From assembly GCF_009728995.1 (NCBI RefSeq), contig NZ_VTZW01000003.1, positions 62,001 to 126,000 on the forward strand: a DNA stretch of 64,000 bases. Direction: 5' to 3'. The notes under the pieces were generated by a model, which was given only the letters and a program-made list of their open reading frames with translations, had not been told where the DNA came from and made no database searches. Of the stretch, positions 15,660 through 23,881 are shown in pieces. Made by a program: the position numbers and the translations under genes. Position 1 is the first letter of the stretch; every line of letters begins with the position of its first letter. The DNA comes from Streptomonospora sp. PA3 (lineage in GTDB: Bacteria > Actinomycetota > Actinomycetes > Streptosporangiales > Streptosporangiaceae).

Positions 15660-16922
15660 TCACAGCGGCATCCGCTTGGCGGGCCCGGTCCCGTGCCGAG
15701 CTCCGGGCGCCGCGGCCTCGGCCGTGTCCTGACCCGCGGCCTCGGGCGCCGCAGCACCGCCGGCGGGCGCCGGCGCGGGTTCGGCCGTGCCGCCGAGCCC
15801 GGCGCGGATCTGCCGCGGAAGGCGCGAGGGCGCCGCGACGCCGGCCCACTCCTCCAACTGCCGGACGAACACCTCGGCCTGGACCGGCCAGTGGTAAGCC
15901 GCGCGCGCGACGGCGTGCCCCGTCGCCGAGAACCGCTCGCGCATCCCGGCGTCGGAGCGCAGCCGCAGCACCGCATCGGCCGCCGCGGCGGCGTCGCCGA
16001 AGGGCACCACGGCGCCGCACTCGCCCTCGGGGCGGCCGGTGACCAGCGAGACCGCCGCCGGGTTGGGAGTGGTGACCACCGGCAGCCCGTGGGCCATGTA
16101 CTCCACGATCTTGGTCGGCAGCGAGCTGCGGTAGTTCGGGGTGTCCTGCAGCAGGCAGATCCCGGCCAGGGCGCCCGAGATCATCCGCAGCGCCTGGTCG
16201 TTGGGGACGAAGCCGTACCACTCGACGGCCTCCTCGCGGTGGGCGTCGCGCAGCATCGGCCGGATGCCGGGATCGGCCGCGCCGATGATCTCGACCCGGA
16301 CGCCGTGCGGCCGCAGCAGGCGCCCCACCTCGACCAGCTCGTAGGCGCCGCGGGCGGAGGAGAGGTGGCCCAGGTAGACGACCCGGTCGGTGCCGGGCGC
16401 ACGCTCGATCCGCTCGGGCACGTAGGTGGTGTTGGGCACGACCGGGTGCTGCCGGGCGAACCGGTCGCGGTAGCCCTCCTCGGCCAGCAGCAGGTGCATC
16501 CGCTGCTCGGCGCGCCGCTCGAAGCCGCGCACCACCGGCCCCAGCGGGCGCCGCAGCGGGCGCGGCATCCACGGCTTGGTCAGCAGTGCCGCCGCCGCGT
16601 CCTCGTGGACGTCCCACACGGTCGCCGGGCGCCGCGACGGGAGTGCGAGCAGGAGTTCGGGGTCGTGGAAGAGCAGGACGTCGGCCTCGGGCGCGTGGCG
16701 GGCCAGGGCGGCGCGGGCCGCCCGCAGCGACGCGAGGCGGCGCCGGCCGGCGGCCCGCGGCACGTTCACCGGTGTCACTTCCTGCCACGGCGTGACACCG
16801 CGGTCGGCGAAGGGCGCCATGTAGGTGACGCGGTGCCCGGCGTCGAGCAGGGCGCGGATCTGGCGGTGGAGGATGCGCGCGTCCTCGGGATGGTGCACCA
16901 CGGTGGCCACGAGTGCGTGCAT
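15660..16922 (-). CDS. Family 4 glycosyltransferase
   Basis: This GT-B glycosyltransferase has 420 residues. The N-terminal domain has HHPEDARILHRQIRALLDAGH and LLFHDPELLLA. The C-terminal nucleotide-sugar domain has VVYLGHLSSARG, a YGFVPND loop and PTKIVEYMAHGLPVVTTP, with the acidic KIVEYMA position of GT4 enzymes. An Ala/Pro-rich tail of about 40 residues follows. I chose ATG 16922; GTG 16937 would add five residues. A leftward TAGCGT (complement of 16997-17002) is a plausible -10. Confidence 0.82.
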   Translation of the reverse strand: MHALVATVVHHPEDARILHRQIRALLDAGHRVTYMAPFADRGVTPWQEVTPVNVPRAAGRRRLASLRAARAALARHAPEADVLLFHDPELLLALPSRRPATVWDVHEDAAAALLTKPWMPRPLRRPLGPVVRGFERRAEQRMHLLLAEEGYRDRFARQHPVVPNTTYVPERIERAPGTDRVVYLGHLSSARGAYELVEVGRLLRPHGVRVEIIGAADPGIRPMLRDAHREEAVEWYGFVPNDQALRMISGALAGICLLQDTPNYRSSLPTKIVEYMAHGLPVVTTPNPAAVSLVTGRPEGECGAVVPFGDAAAAADAVLRLRSDAGMRERFSATGHAVARAAYHWPVQAEVFVRQLEEWAGVAAPSRLPRQIRAGLGGTAEPAPAPAGGAAAPEAAGQDTAEAAAPGARHGTGPAKRMPL

Positions 16923-17018
16923 AAGCGAGTTCACCACTTCCGAACGCCGGATTCCGGGCGCTTTCCCCGATCGGAGCTGTTCGCCCCCGTTTTTCGACGC
17001 TAGAGGGACAGGGAAACG

Positions 17019-17045
17019 CCAGGTGAAAAGCGGGGTTACACCTGG
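17019..17045. promoter_or_regulatory. Inverted repeat upstream of the GT4 gene
   Basis: CCAGGTG at 17019-17025 and CACCTGG at 17039-17045 form perfect arms around 13 bases. The site lies about 20 bases upstream of the leftward -10 candidate at 17002-16997. It could be an operator or a short hairpin in the 3' region of the dehydrogenase transcript. No U-tract is present. Confidence 0.35.
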
Positions 17046-17144
17046 AGGTTGAGTCGGTGAAGGCCTGCGGGCCCCCGCCGGTCGCCACCTCGTCGAGCGG
17101 GTCGGACGGCGATCGTCGCTGGGGCCGGACTATAGTGGCGCGCC

Positions 17145-18479
17145 CTAGAGGACGACTACCCCCTCGCGTTCGATCGGCGCGCTCGTGCGGCCGTCCTGGT
17201 GCATCACGGCCGGGTCGAGCCGCCGCAGCACCCCGCGGGTGTCCAGGAGCAGGCGCGCGTTCTCGGTCAGCAGCTTGGGCGTGTAGGCGCTGTGGTCGGT
17301 GAGCAGGATGGTCAGGTCGGCCTCGGCCATCGCCTGCTCCAGGTCGGTGGCGCGGGGCAGCGGGTCGCCGTTGATGCTCCACTCGGCCACGTGCGGGTCG
17401 TGGTAGATCAGGGTGGCGCCCTTTTCGGCGAGCTTGCGGGCGACGGGGCGGGCCGGGGACTCGCGCTGGTCGGCGATGTCGGCCTTGTAGGTGACCCCCA
17501 GCAGCAGCACGCGCGAGCGCGACAGCGCCATGCCCGCGTCGTTGAGCAGTTCCAGGGAGCGCTGCAGCACGTAGCTGGGCATGCGGGCGTTGATCTCCTG
17601 GGCCAGCTCCACGAACCGGAACGGGTACCCCAGCGTCTTGACCTTGTAGGAGAGGTAGTTCGGGTCGATCGGGATGCAGTGGCCGCCAACTCCGGGACCG
17701 GGGTAGAAGGCCTGGAATCCGAACGGCTTGGTGGCGGCGCAGGCGATGGCGTCCCACAGGTCGACGCCCAGCTCCTGGCAGAAGATCGCCATCTCGTTGA
17801 CCAGCGCGATGTTGACGTGCCGGTAGGTGTTCTCCAGCAGCTTGGCCATCTCGGCCTCGCGGGTGCCGCGCGCCTGGACCACGGTGTCGACGAAGCGGCG
17901 GTAGAACGCGGCGGCGGTCTCGCCGCAGCGCTCGGTCATACCGCCGACCACCTTGGGCGTGTTGGCCACACCGAACGTGGGGTTGCCGGGGTCGATGCGC
18001 TCGGGTGAGAAGGCGAGGTGGAAGTCGGAGCCGGCGACCAGGCCCGACTCCTCCAGCAGCGGCCGGAGCACCTCCTCGGTGGTGCCGGGGTAGGTCGTGG
18101 ACTCCAGGACCACCAGCGTGCCCGGTGCCAGGTGCGCCCCGATGGCCCGCCCGGCGGCGGTCACCGCTCCGAGGTCGGGGCCGCCCTCGGCGGAGAGCGG
18201 CGTGGGCACGCAGATGACGACGTTGCGCGTACCCGCGACCGCGGAGGCGTCGGTGGTGGCGGTGAAGCCCCCGTCGATCATCTCGGCGATGTCCGCGGAG
18301 TCGAGGTCGTCGATGTGGGAGCGGCCGGCGTTGAGGCCCTCGACCACTCCGGGGCTGACGTCCAGTCCGGTCACGGTGAGCCCGGCGCGCGTGGCCTGGT
18401 GCGCCAGCGGAAGGCCGACGTAGCCCAGCCCGATGACGACCAGATCAGGTGTTGGGGTTGCGACGTCCACTGGGGTCAC
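17145..18479 (-). CDS. wecC: UDP-N-acetyl-D-mannosamine dehydrogenase-type nucleotide-sugar dehydrogenase
   Basis: This 444-residue enzyme belongs to the UDP-glucose/GDP-mannose dehydrogenase family. It has the Rossmann motif VIGLGYVGLPLA, STTYPGTTEEVL, the catalytic Cys in GVGGHCIPIDPNY (near residue 265) and the C-terminal domain motif VLLLGVTYKADIADQRESPA. The sequence pattern and the epimerase gene nearby point to UDP-ManNAc oxidation to UDP-ManNAcA by two successive NAD-dependent steps. I chose GTG 18479 because GAAGGCGAG precedes it; the longer open frame has no supporting start. Confidence 0.85.
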   Translation of the reverse strand: MTPVDVATPTPDLVVIGLGYVGLPLAHQATRAGLTVTGLDVSPGVVEGLNAGRSHIDDLDSADIAEMIDGGFTATTDASAVAGTRNVVICVPTPLSAEGGPDLGAVTAAGRAIGAHLAPGTLVVLESTTYPGTTEEVLRPLLEESGLVAGSDFHLAFSPERIDPGNPTFGVANTPKVVGGMTERCGETAAAFYRRFVDTVVQARGTREAEMAKLLENTYRHVNIALVNEMAIFCQELGVDLWDAIACAATKPFGFQAFYPGPGVGGHCIPIDPNYLSYKVKTLGYPFRFVELAQEINARMPSYVLQRSLELLNDAGMALSRSRVLLLGVTYKADIADQRESPARPVARKLAEKGATLIYHDPHVAEWSINGDPLPRATDLEQAMAEADLTILLTDHSAYTPKLLTENARLLLDTRGVLRRLDPAVMHQDGRTSAPIEREGVVVL

Positions 18480-18895
18480 CCTCGCCTTCGTTCTTTTCGG
18501 GGTGGGAATTCCGATGTGCCACGTCGTGCATTGCGGTGGAGAGGACGCGCGTGTGCGGCCGCCCGTTGACATGGATTGCGGAGTTTGGCCTGTACCGGCC
18601 AGTCTTCGCCGGTGTGCCCTGCGGATTCCCGAACTGGTGTATGGCATGCGCCGAACGGTCGCCTGCGCGCCCGCTCAACTGCATGGTTGCAAAGGCGCAT
18701 GCCTGTTCTGGTTCCCGACTGTAGAACAGGGCAACAGTGCCACCCCGTCGCAGACCCCATTTGTTTGGAGGAATTTACCCGCAGGCCACCTGGGATTTCG
18801 CGTTTGACACTTCTTGTTCCGGAATGGCCGGAGGAATGAAAAACCGCCGTTGACGCCGGGTTTTGGCGGCCCGGGCGCGCATTTGGGGCGGCGGG
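18480..18895. other. Lower-GC intergenic region between two leftward genes
   Basis: These 416 bases have clearly lower GC than their surroundings. They contain CTGTTCT (18703-18709) with its inverted copy AGAACAG (18723-18729), and a terminator-like hairpin at 18838-18869. No protein family is visible in any frame. The sequence probably carries the promoter of the dehydrogenase gene and the 3' end of the preceding transcript. Confidence 0.45.
18838..18869 (-). terminator. Intrinsic terminator after the GT4 gene
   Basis: Read leftward, CCGCC pairs with GGCGG across a loop of about 16 bases and is followed directly by a run of five T residues. It lies about 27 bases beyond the stop at 18896. 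This is one of the few hairpins in the window with a real U-tract. Confidence 0.6.
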
Positions 18896-20605
18896 TCAGG
18901 ACGCCCGCAGCGACGCGTAGGCCTCGATGTAGCGGTGCGCGGCGGCCGTCCAGGTCCGGTCGCGGCCGACGCGCTCGCGCGCGGCCCGGCCGTAGGCGGC
19001 GCGCGTCGCCGGGTCGGCGGCCAGCTTCTCCAGGCAGTCGGCCAGGTCCTTGGGGCTCTCGGGCGGCACCAGTTCGCCGGTGGTTCCGGGTTCGACGATC
19101 TCCCGCAGCGCCTCCAGATCGCCGGCGACCACCGGCAGCCCGCCCGCCATCGCCTCCACCGGTTTCAGCGGTGTCACCAGGCGGCTGACGCGCTCGTCGC
19201 GCCGCGGCACGGCGAATACGTCCAGCGCGGCGTGGTGGCGGCGCACCTCGCCCGCCGGCACGCGGCCGGGGAAGTGCGCCGCGGCGCCCAGTCCGGCCGC
19301 CGCGGCCCGCTCGCGCAAGGTCCCCAGTTCCGGGCCGTCGCCGACGATCAGCGCGTGCGCCGGCACCCCGCGGCGGCGCAGCTCGGCCACGGCGTCGATC
19401 AGCGTGTCGAGGCCCTCGTAGCCGTAGCAGCTGGTCGTGGTGCCCACCACGAACTCGTCCGCGCCGACGCCCAGGTCGCGGCGGAGGGCGCGGCCGTCGG
19501 GCAGCGGCTCCAGGAACTCCTCGTCGACCGCGTTGGGCACCACGACGACCTTCGCCGGGTCGACTCCGCGGCCGACGATCTCGGCGCGCATGGTCTCGCC
19601 CAGGGTGACGACCAGGTCCGCGGCGTTCATGCACGCGGTTTCGCGGGCGCGCTCGCTGGTGTAGAAGGCGTCCTCGGTGCTGCGCGAGGGATCGCGCGAG
19701 AGCCAGGACTCCTCCAGGAACCCGCGCACCTCGTAGACGACCGGCACCGACAGCCGCCGCCCCAGCTCCAGCGCGAGCTCGGCGTTGCCGTGGTTGCTGG
19801 CCGCATGCAGCACGCCCGGCCGCAGCCGACGGGCCAGGGGCAGCCCGAGCCGCAGGCCCGCCCGCAGCTCGGCGGCCTCGTCGGCGGGCGCCAGCCACGG
19901 CAGCAGCCGGTGATAGCTGATCCCGTCGACCTCCACCCGCCTGCGGGTATCGGGGACGCCCTTGGTCAGCGGGTAGCCGGCGCGGGTCACCACGTGCGGC
20001 TCCAGGCCCGCTGCGCGCTGTCCCAGGGCGATGCGGTGGGTCCGCTGGGTGTAGCCGGCGTTGGTATGCGGCAGAGCGTTGGTGACCAGGTGCAGCACCC
20101 GCCCGGTGGTTTCGGCGGATTCCTGATCGTTCATCGTGTCGTGGTGTGGCGTTCTCCCCCTCACGGTTACCGTGAGGTGGTGCCACCGGCCCGGGGGCTC
20201 GTCGCGGACCGCACGGCCCGTCTTCAGCGCCAGCCGGTGCGCCAGCCCGGTGCGGAGCCGGTCTTGGGGAAGTCTCGCGATGAGCTCCTCGGCGACGCCG
20301 GGCTGCTCGACCGCCAGCGCGAAAGCGGTGAGACGGGCGAGGCGACGGTTGGAGGCTCCATGGGCGGCGCTGCGGACGGTGCCGAGCGACTCCGCTCGGT
20401 TACCGGCGTCCCACAGGGCGTAGGCCCGCGGGAGGGCGCCCGCACGGCGCAGCGCGGCGCGCGCGCCTGCCCGCGCCCGCTCCGGCATCAGCCGCAGCCC
20501 GAGCAGGGGCAGCCGGGCGGGCTCGGTCCTCAGGTGTCGCCAGGTCAGGCTCGCCGTGAAGGTGGCGGCTTTCACGAGATTGCGCACGGTGGGGTATCCA
20601 ACCAC
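18896..20605 (-). CDS. Family 4 glycosyltransferase with N-terminal helical extension
   Basis: This protein has 569 residues. The first 150 or so are basic and helical (NLVKAATFTASLTWRHLRTEPARL and following) with no catalytic motif. The GT4 domain then starts at RVLHLVTNALPHTNAGYTQRTH and includes VYEVRGFLEESW, VVVVPNAVDEEFL and the TPLKPVEAMAGGLPVVA nucleotide-sugar motif. An internal ATG at 20134 would give a bare GT4 but lacks a good ribosome site. The extension may bind a partner or the membrane surface. It is divergent from the epimerase gene. Confidence 0.82.
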   Translation of the reverse strand: MVGYPTVRNLVKAATFTASLTWRHLRTEPARLPLLGLRLMPERARAGARAALRRAGALPRAYALWDAGNRAESLGTVRSAAHGASNRRLARLTAFALAVEQPGVAEELIARLPQDRLRTGLAHRLALKTGRAVRDEPPGRWHHLTVTVRGRTPHHDTMNDQESAETTGRVLHLVTNALPHTNAGYTQRTHRIALGQRAAGLEPHVVTRAGYPLTKGVPDTRRRVEVDGISYHRLLPWLAPADEAAELRAGLRLGLPLARRLRPGVLHAASNHGNAELALELGRRLSVPVVYEVRGFLEESWLSRDPSRSTEDAFYTSERARETACMNAADLVVTLGETMRAEIVGRGVDPAKVVVVPNAVDEEFLEPLPDGRALRRDLGVGADEFVVGTTTSCYGYEGLDTLIDAVAELRRRGVPAHALIVGDGPELGTLRERAAAAGLGAAAHFPGRVPAGEVRRHHAALDVFAVPRRDERVSRLVTPLKPVEAMAGGLPVVAGDLEALREIVEPGTTGELVPPESPKDLADCLEKLAADPATRAAYGRAARERVGRDRTWTAAAHRYIEAYASLRAS

Positions 20606-20679
20606 GTCGAAGTGATCCGCCGGTGACGTCTAGGCGTCCAACAGTTGCGGCCCGGGGGATCGAACACGAAGGGAACACG

Positions 20680-21936
20680 ATGTCGTCAGATCCGGCCGCC
20701 CGTTCCAGCACCGACCGAGCCGGCGGAGCCTCCGAGGGCGAGGGCCCGGGGAGCCGCCGCGCGGGCGGCGCGCAGGTCTCCGGCCATGCGGCCGAGGCGG
20801 TGTCCTCAGCCTACGGCGGCGGCGAGATCGTGCACATCGTCGGCGCGCGGCCGAACTTCGTCAAAGCCGCACCGGTCGTGGCGGCGCTGGAGGCGCGCGG
20901 CGTCCGCCAGTCGGTGGTGCACACCGGCCAGCACTACGACGACCGCATGTCGGCGGTCTTCTTCCGCGAGCTCGGGCTGCCCCGGCCCGACGTCGACCTC
21001 GGCGTCGGCTCGGGATCGCACGCCGTGCAGACCGCGGCGCTGATGACCGGCCTGGAGCAGGAGTTCATCTCCCGTTCACCGGGCCTTGTCGTGGTCTACG
21101 GCGACGTCAACTCCACGCTCGCCGCCGGGGTGGTCGCCGCCAAGCTGCACATCCCCGTCGCCCATGTCGAGGCCGGACTGCGCTCCTTCGACTGGTCGAT
21201 GCCCGAAGAGGTCAACCGCCGTCTCACCGACCAGCTCAGCGACCTGTGCTTCGCCACCAGCCCCGAGGCCGTCGGCCACCTCGCCGCCGAGGGCGTCGGC
21301 GTGCACCGGGTGCACCTGGTCGGCAACCCGATGATCGACACCCTGCTGGGCAGCCTCGACCGCTTCGACACCGCCGCGCTGCGCGAACGGCTCAAGCTGC
21401 CCGAGTCCTACGTCGCCGCCACCCTGCACCGCCCCGCCAACGTCGACGATCCCGAGGTCGTCGCCCGCCTGGTGGCGCGGCTGCACGAGGTCGCCGACCA
21501 GATCGACGTCGTCATGCCCGTGCACCCGCGCGGCCGCGCGGCGCTGACGGAGGCCGGCCTGGCCGACCACCCGCGCATGCACCTGCTGGAACCGCTGGGC
21601 TACATCGACTTCGTCACCCTGGTGCGCGCCTCGACCGCCGTCGTCACCGACTCCGGCGGCGTGCAGGAGGAGACCACCATTCTGCGCGTACCGTGCCTGA
21701 CCCTGCGGCCCAACACCGAGCGGCCGATCACCATCACCCACGGCAGCAACCGGCTGGTCACCGACTCCGAGCTTCCCGGCCTGGTCTCCAAGATCCTGGC
21801 CGGGGAGTCCTTCGGCGCCGCGACGGTCGCCGACGTCCCCCCGCTGTGGGACGGGCACGCCGGCGAACGCATCGCCGCCATCCTGGCCGACTGGATGGCC
21901 GGCGCCCCGGCGGCGGGCGCGGAACCCCGTGCCTGA
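20680..21936 (+). CDS. wecB: UDP-N-acetylglucosamine 2-epimerase (non-hydrolysing)
   Basis: This 418-residue enzyme interconverts UDP-GlcNAc and UDP-ManNAc. The family motifs GARPNFVKAAPV, HTGQHYDDRMS, VYGDVNSTLA, HVEAGLRSFDWSMPEEVNR, HRPANVDD, TDSGGVQEE and LRPNTERPIT are all present. An extension of about 45 disordered residues precedes the catalytic core. The ATG at 20680 follows AAGGGAA. With the dehydrogenase at 17145-18479 it completes a route to UDP-ManNAcA. The enzyme acts in the cytoplasm. Confidence 0.93.
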   Translation: MSSDPAARSSTDRAGGASEGEGPGSRRAGGAQVSGHAAEAVSSAYGGGEIVHIVGARPNFVKAAPVVAALEARGVRQSVVHTGQHYDDRMSAVFFRELGLPRPDVDLGVGSGSHAVQTAALMTGLEQEFISRSPGLVVVYGDVNSTLAAGVVAAKLHIPVAHVEAGLRSFDWSMPEEVNRRLTDQLSDLCFATSPEAVGHLAAEGVGVHRVHLVGNPMIDTLLGSLDRFDTAALRERLKLPESYVAATLHRPANVDDPEVVARLVARLHEVADQIDVVMPVHPRGRAALTEAGLADHPRMHLLEPLGYIDFVTLVRASTAVVTDSGGVQEETTILRVPCLTLRPNTERPITITHGSNRLVTDSELPGLVSKILAGESFGAATVADVPPLWDGHAGERIAAILADWMAGAPAAGAEPRA

Positions 21937-21984
21937 GCGCATGTGCGACCGGATCCCTCAACCTCCCAAGGCAGGAAGTGTCCC

Positions 21985-23742
21985 GTGAAACGGCGTGAAC
22001 TCAGCCACACCGAACAGCTGCGGCAGGCCCTATCCGAGCGGGAGGCCCAGCTCCAGGAGGCCAAGGCGCGGCTGGCGGCGCTCGAAGGCTCCACATCGCT
22101 GCAGGTGGGCCGCGCCCTGACCGCCGCGGCCAAGCGTCCCGCGCGCGGCCTGGTGCGGCTGCCGCGCGACCTGTTCCGCCTCTGGCGCAGGGCGGGCCGC
22201 ACCCGGCCCGCCACCGGGCGCGGCCGCAAGCCCGCGCCGGTGCGCTCCTTCGAGACCGAGCGGGAGGAGGCCAGGCTGCTGTCGGGCGGCGTGGGTCTGC
22301 GCGACAGCCGGCTGGTCGTCGCGGGCGTGCTGGCCCGCGAGGTGCAGGAGGCGCTGGAGCCCTACGTCCGCGTCGTACCGCTGCGCCCGCAGGACGCCCA
22401 GGCGGCCTTCGAGTCCCTCGACGTCGACATCGTGTGCGTGTCGTCCTCGGCCACGGCCCCCGGCTCGCTGTGGGCTCACGCCGGCGACCCCGCCGTCTGC
22501 GACCGCACCCGCGTGCTCAACTGGGTCGTCGAGACCGCCGAGGCCCGCGGCGTGCCCACCGTGCTCGTCGACGACGCGCCGGCGCCCCCCGGCCTCAAGG
22601 CGCTGGACTTCGACCACGTCCACCGCGGCGGCGTCGGTGTCCCGCTGCACCGCTTCAACCCCGTCGCCGCCGAACCCGAGCGCGACCCCGAACCGGCGTA
22701 CGTGCCCTCGCCGGCGCCGGCCGGCGTCGTCGCCGACCGGCTGGTCGATCGGCTGGCCGAGGCCGGCATGCGCCGCATCGACGGCGGCTGGGAGGAGCTG
22801 CCCGCCCGGCTGCGCGCCGCCTCGGGCGTCGTGGTCGACGACGCGTCCCTGGCCGACCGGGCCCTGGTGTGCGGCGCGCGCGCTCTGCTGCTGGGCGGGG
22901 TGCCGCGCGCCGAGGCCGACGGCCAGGGGGTGCGCGCGGTCGCCACCGACGCCCGCGCCCTGCGCTCCAGCGCCGCGGCCGACGAGTTGGCCCGGCTGCG
23001 CGAGGCCGGGCCGCTGACCTCCGAGGAGCTGCGTCTGGTGCTGCGCTCGGTGTTCCTCACCGACGCCACGCCGGTGCGCCTGGCCGAGATCTTCGGCAAC
23101 GTCGGTTTCGCCCCCGGCTCGGGCAGCCCGTCGCTGCCGCTGCGCAGTCGGCGGACCGCGCTGCTGGCCATGCCCGGCGACGACGCCGCCAGCCTCGCGC
23201 TGGCCGGCGACGTCCTGGCGCAGTCCCACGCGCCCGCCGAGGTCGTCGTGCCCGAGAGTGTCGCGCACCTGGCCGGCATCGAGCGGCTGGAATCCCACGG
23301 CGTTCCGCTGCGCAGGGCCGCGGGCGGCCTGCCCGAGGGCGACGCCCGGCCCGAGGACTGGGCGCGGCTGGCCCGGGCCGCCTCGGCGCCCTGGGCGGTG
23401 CTGTGGACCGGTCCCCGCGGCGAGCACTTCCTGGCCGACCTGCTGTGCGCCGCCGAATGCTCCGGCGCCGACGCGGTCGGACCGGCCGTCCCCGCCTGGA
23501 GACCGGCCGATGCGCGGAATCGGGACGCGGCCGATGCGGTCGGCCACGCAGTGGCCGAACAGGAGTATGTTTTCGTCAGTGCGATCGCGCCCGAGCTGGC
23601 CCGCCGCGAGCTCGTCGGCCGCGCACTGCAGCCGGGCGTGTGGAACAGGCACGGAGCACGGCTGCTGGCCCTCGGGCCGCTTCCCGGCACCGGCGAGGCG
23701 CGGTCCTCCGACCGCGCCCGGACCACGCCCAGCACCGGCTGA
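21985..23742 (+). CDS. Coiled-coil protein of unknown function in the polymer locus
   Basis: This 585-residue protein begins with a predicted coiled coil (about residues 5-35, HTEQLRQALSEREAQLQEAKARLAALE) and a basic stretch (about 40-85) of a kind often found at the N-terminus of polymer glycosyltransferases. The remainder has Rossmann-like alternation (for example VDIVCVSSSATAPG and VLVDDAPAPPG), but I see no complete GT motif. It may be a degenerate glycosyltransferase acting as a scaffold. I chose GTG 21985 with AGGAAG upstream. It lies between the epimerase and the double glycosyltransferase, in the same direction. Confidence 0.6.
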   Translation: MKRRELSHTEQLRQALSEREAQLQEAKARLAALEGSTSLQVGRALTAAAKRPARGLVRLPRDLFRLWRRAGRTRPATGRGRKPAPVRSFETEREEARLLSGGVGLRDSRLVVAGVLAREVQEALEPYVRVVPLRPQDAQAAFESLDVDIVCVSSSATAPGSLWAHAGDPAVCDRTRVLNWVVETAEARGVPTVLVDDAPAPPGLKALDFDHVHRGGVGVPLHRFNPVAAEPERDPEPAYVPSPAPAGVVADRLVDRLAEAGMRRIDGGWEELPARLRAASGVVVDDASLADRALVCGARALLLGGVPRAEADGQGVRAVATDARALRSSAAADELARLREAGPLTSEELRLVLRSVFLTDATPVRLAEIFGNVGFAPGSGSPSLPLRSRRTALLAMPGDDAASLALAGDVLAQSHAPAEVVVPESVAHLAGIERLESHGVPLRRAAGGLPEGDARPEDWARLARAASAPWAVLWTGPRGEHFLADLLCAAECSGADAVGPAVPAWRPADARNRDAADAVGHAVAEQEYVFVSAIAPELARRELVGRALQPGVWNRHGARLLALGPLPGTGEARSSDRARTTPSTG

Positions 23743-23881
23743 TGCCGCCGCCCGCCCCTACGCACACCGCCGTCAGCGCAATCCGAACAGGTCGGCCGCC
23801 GACCGGACTCCGGGTAGGCCGAGCAGGCCCGGACGGCGTCCTCGCGGGCGCCGCCCGGAGGATCGGAACGAAGGGAAGCAC

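Noticed and set aside
20134-20605. Separate small gene for the N-terminal extension of the glycosyltransferase
   Set aside because: The frame is continuous with the GT4 domain, and the internal ATG has no good ribosome site.
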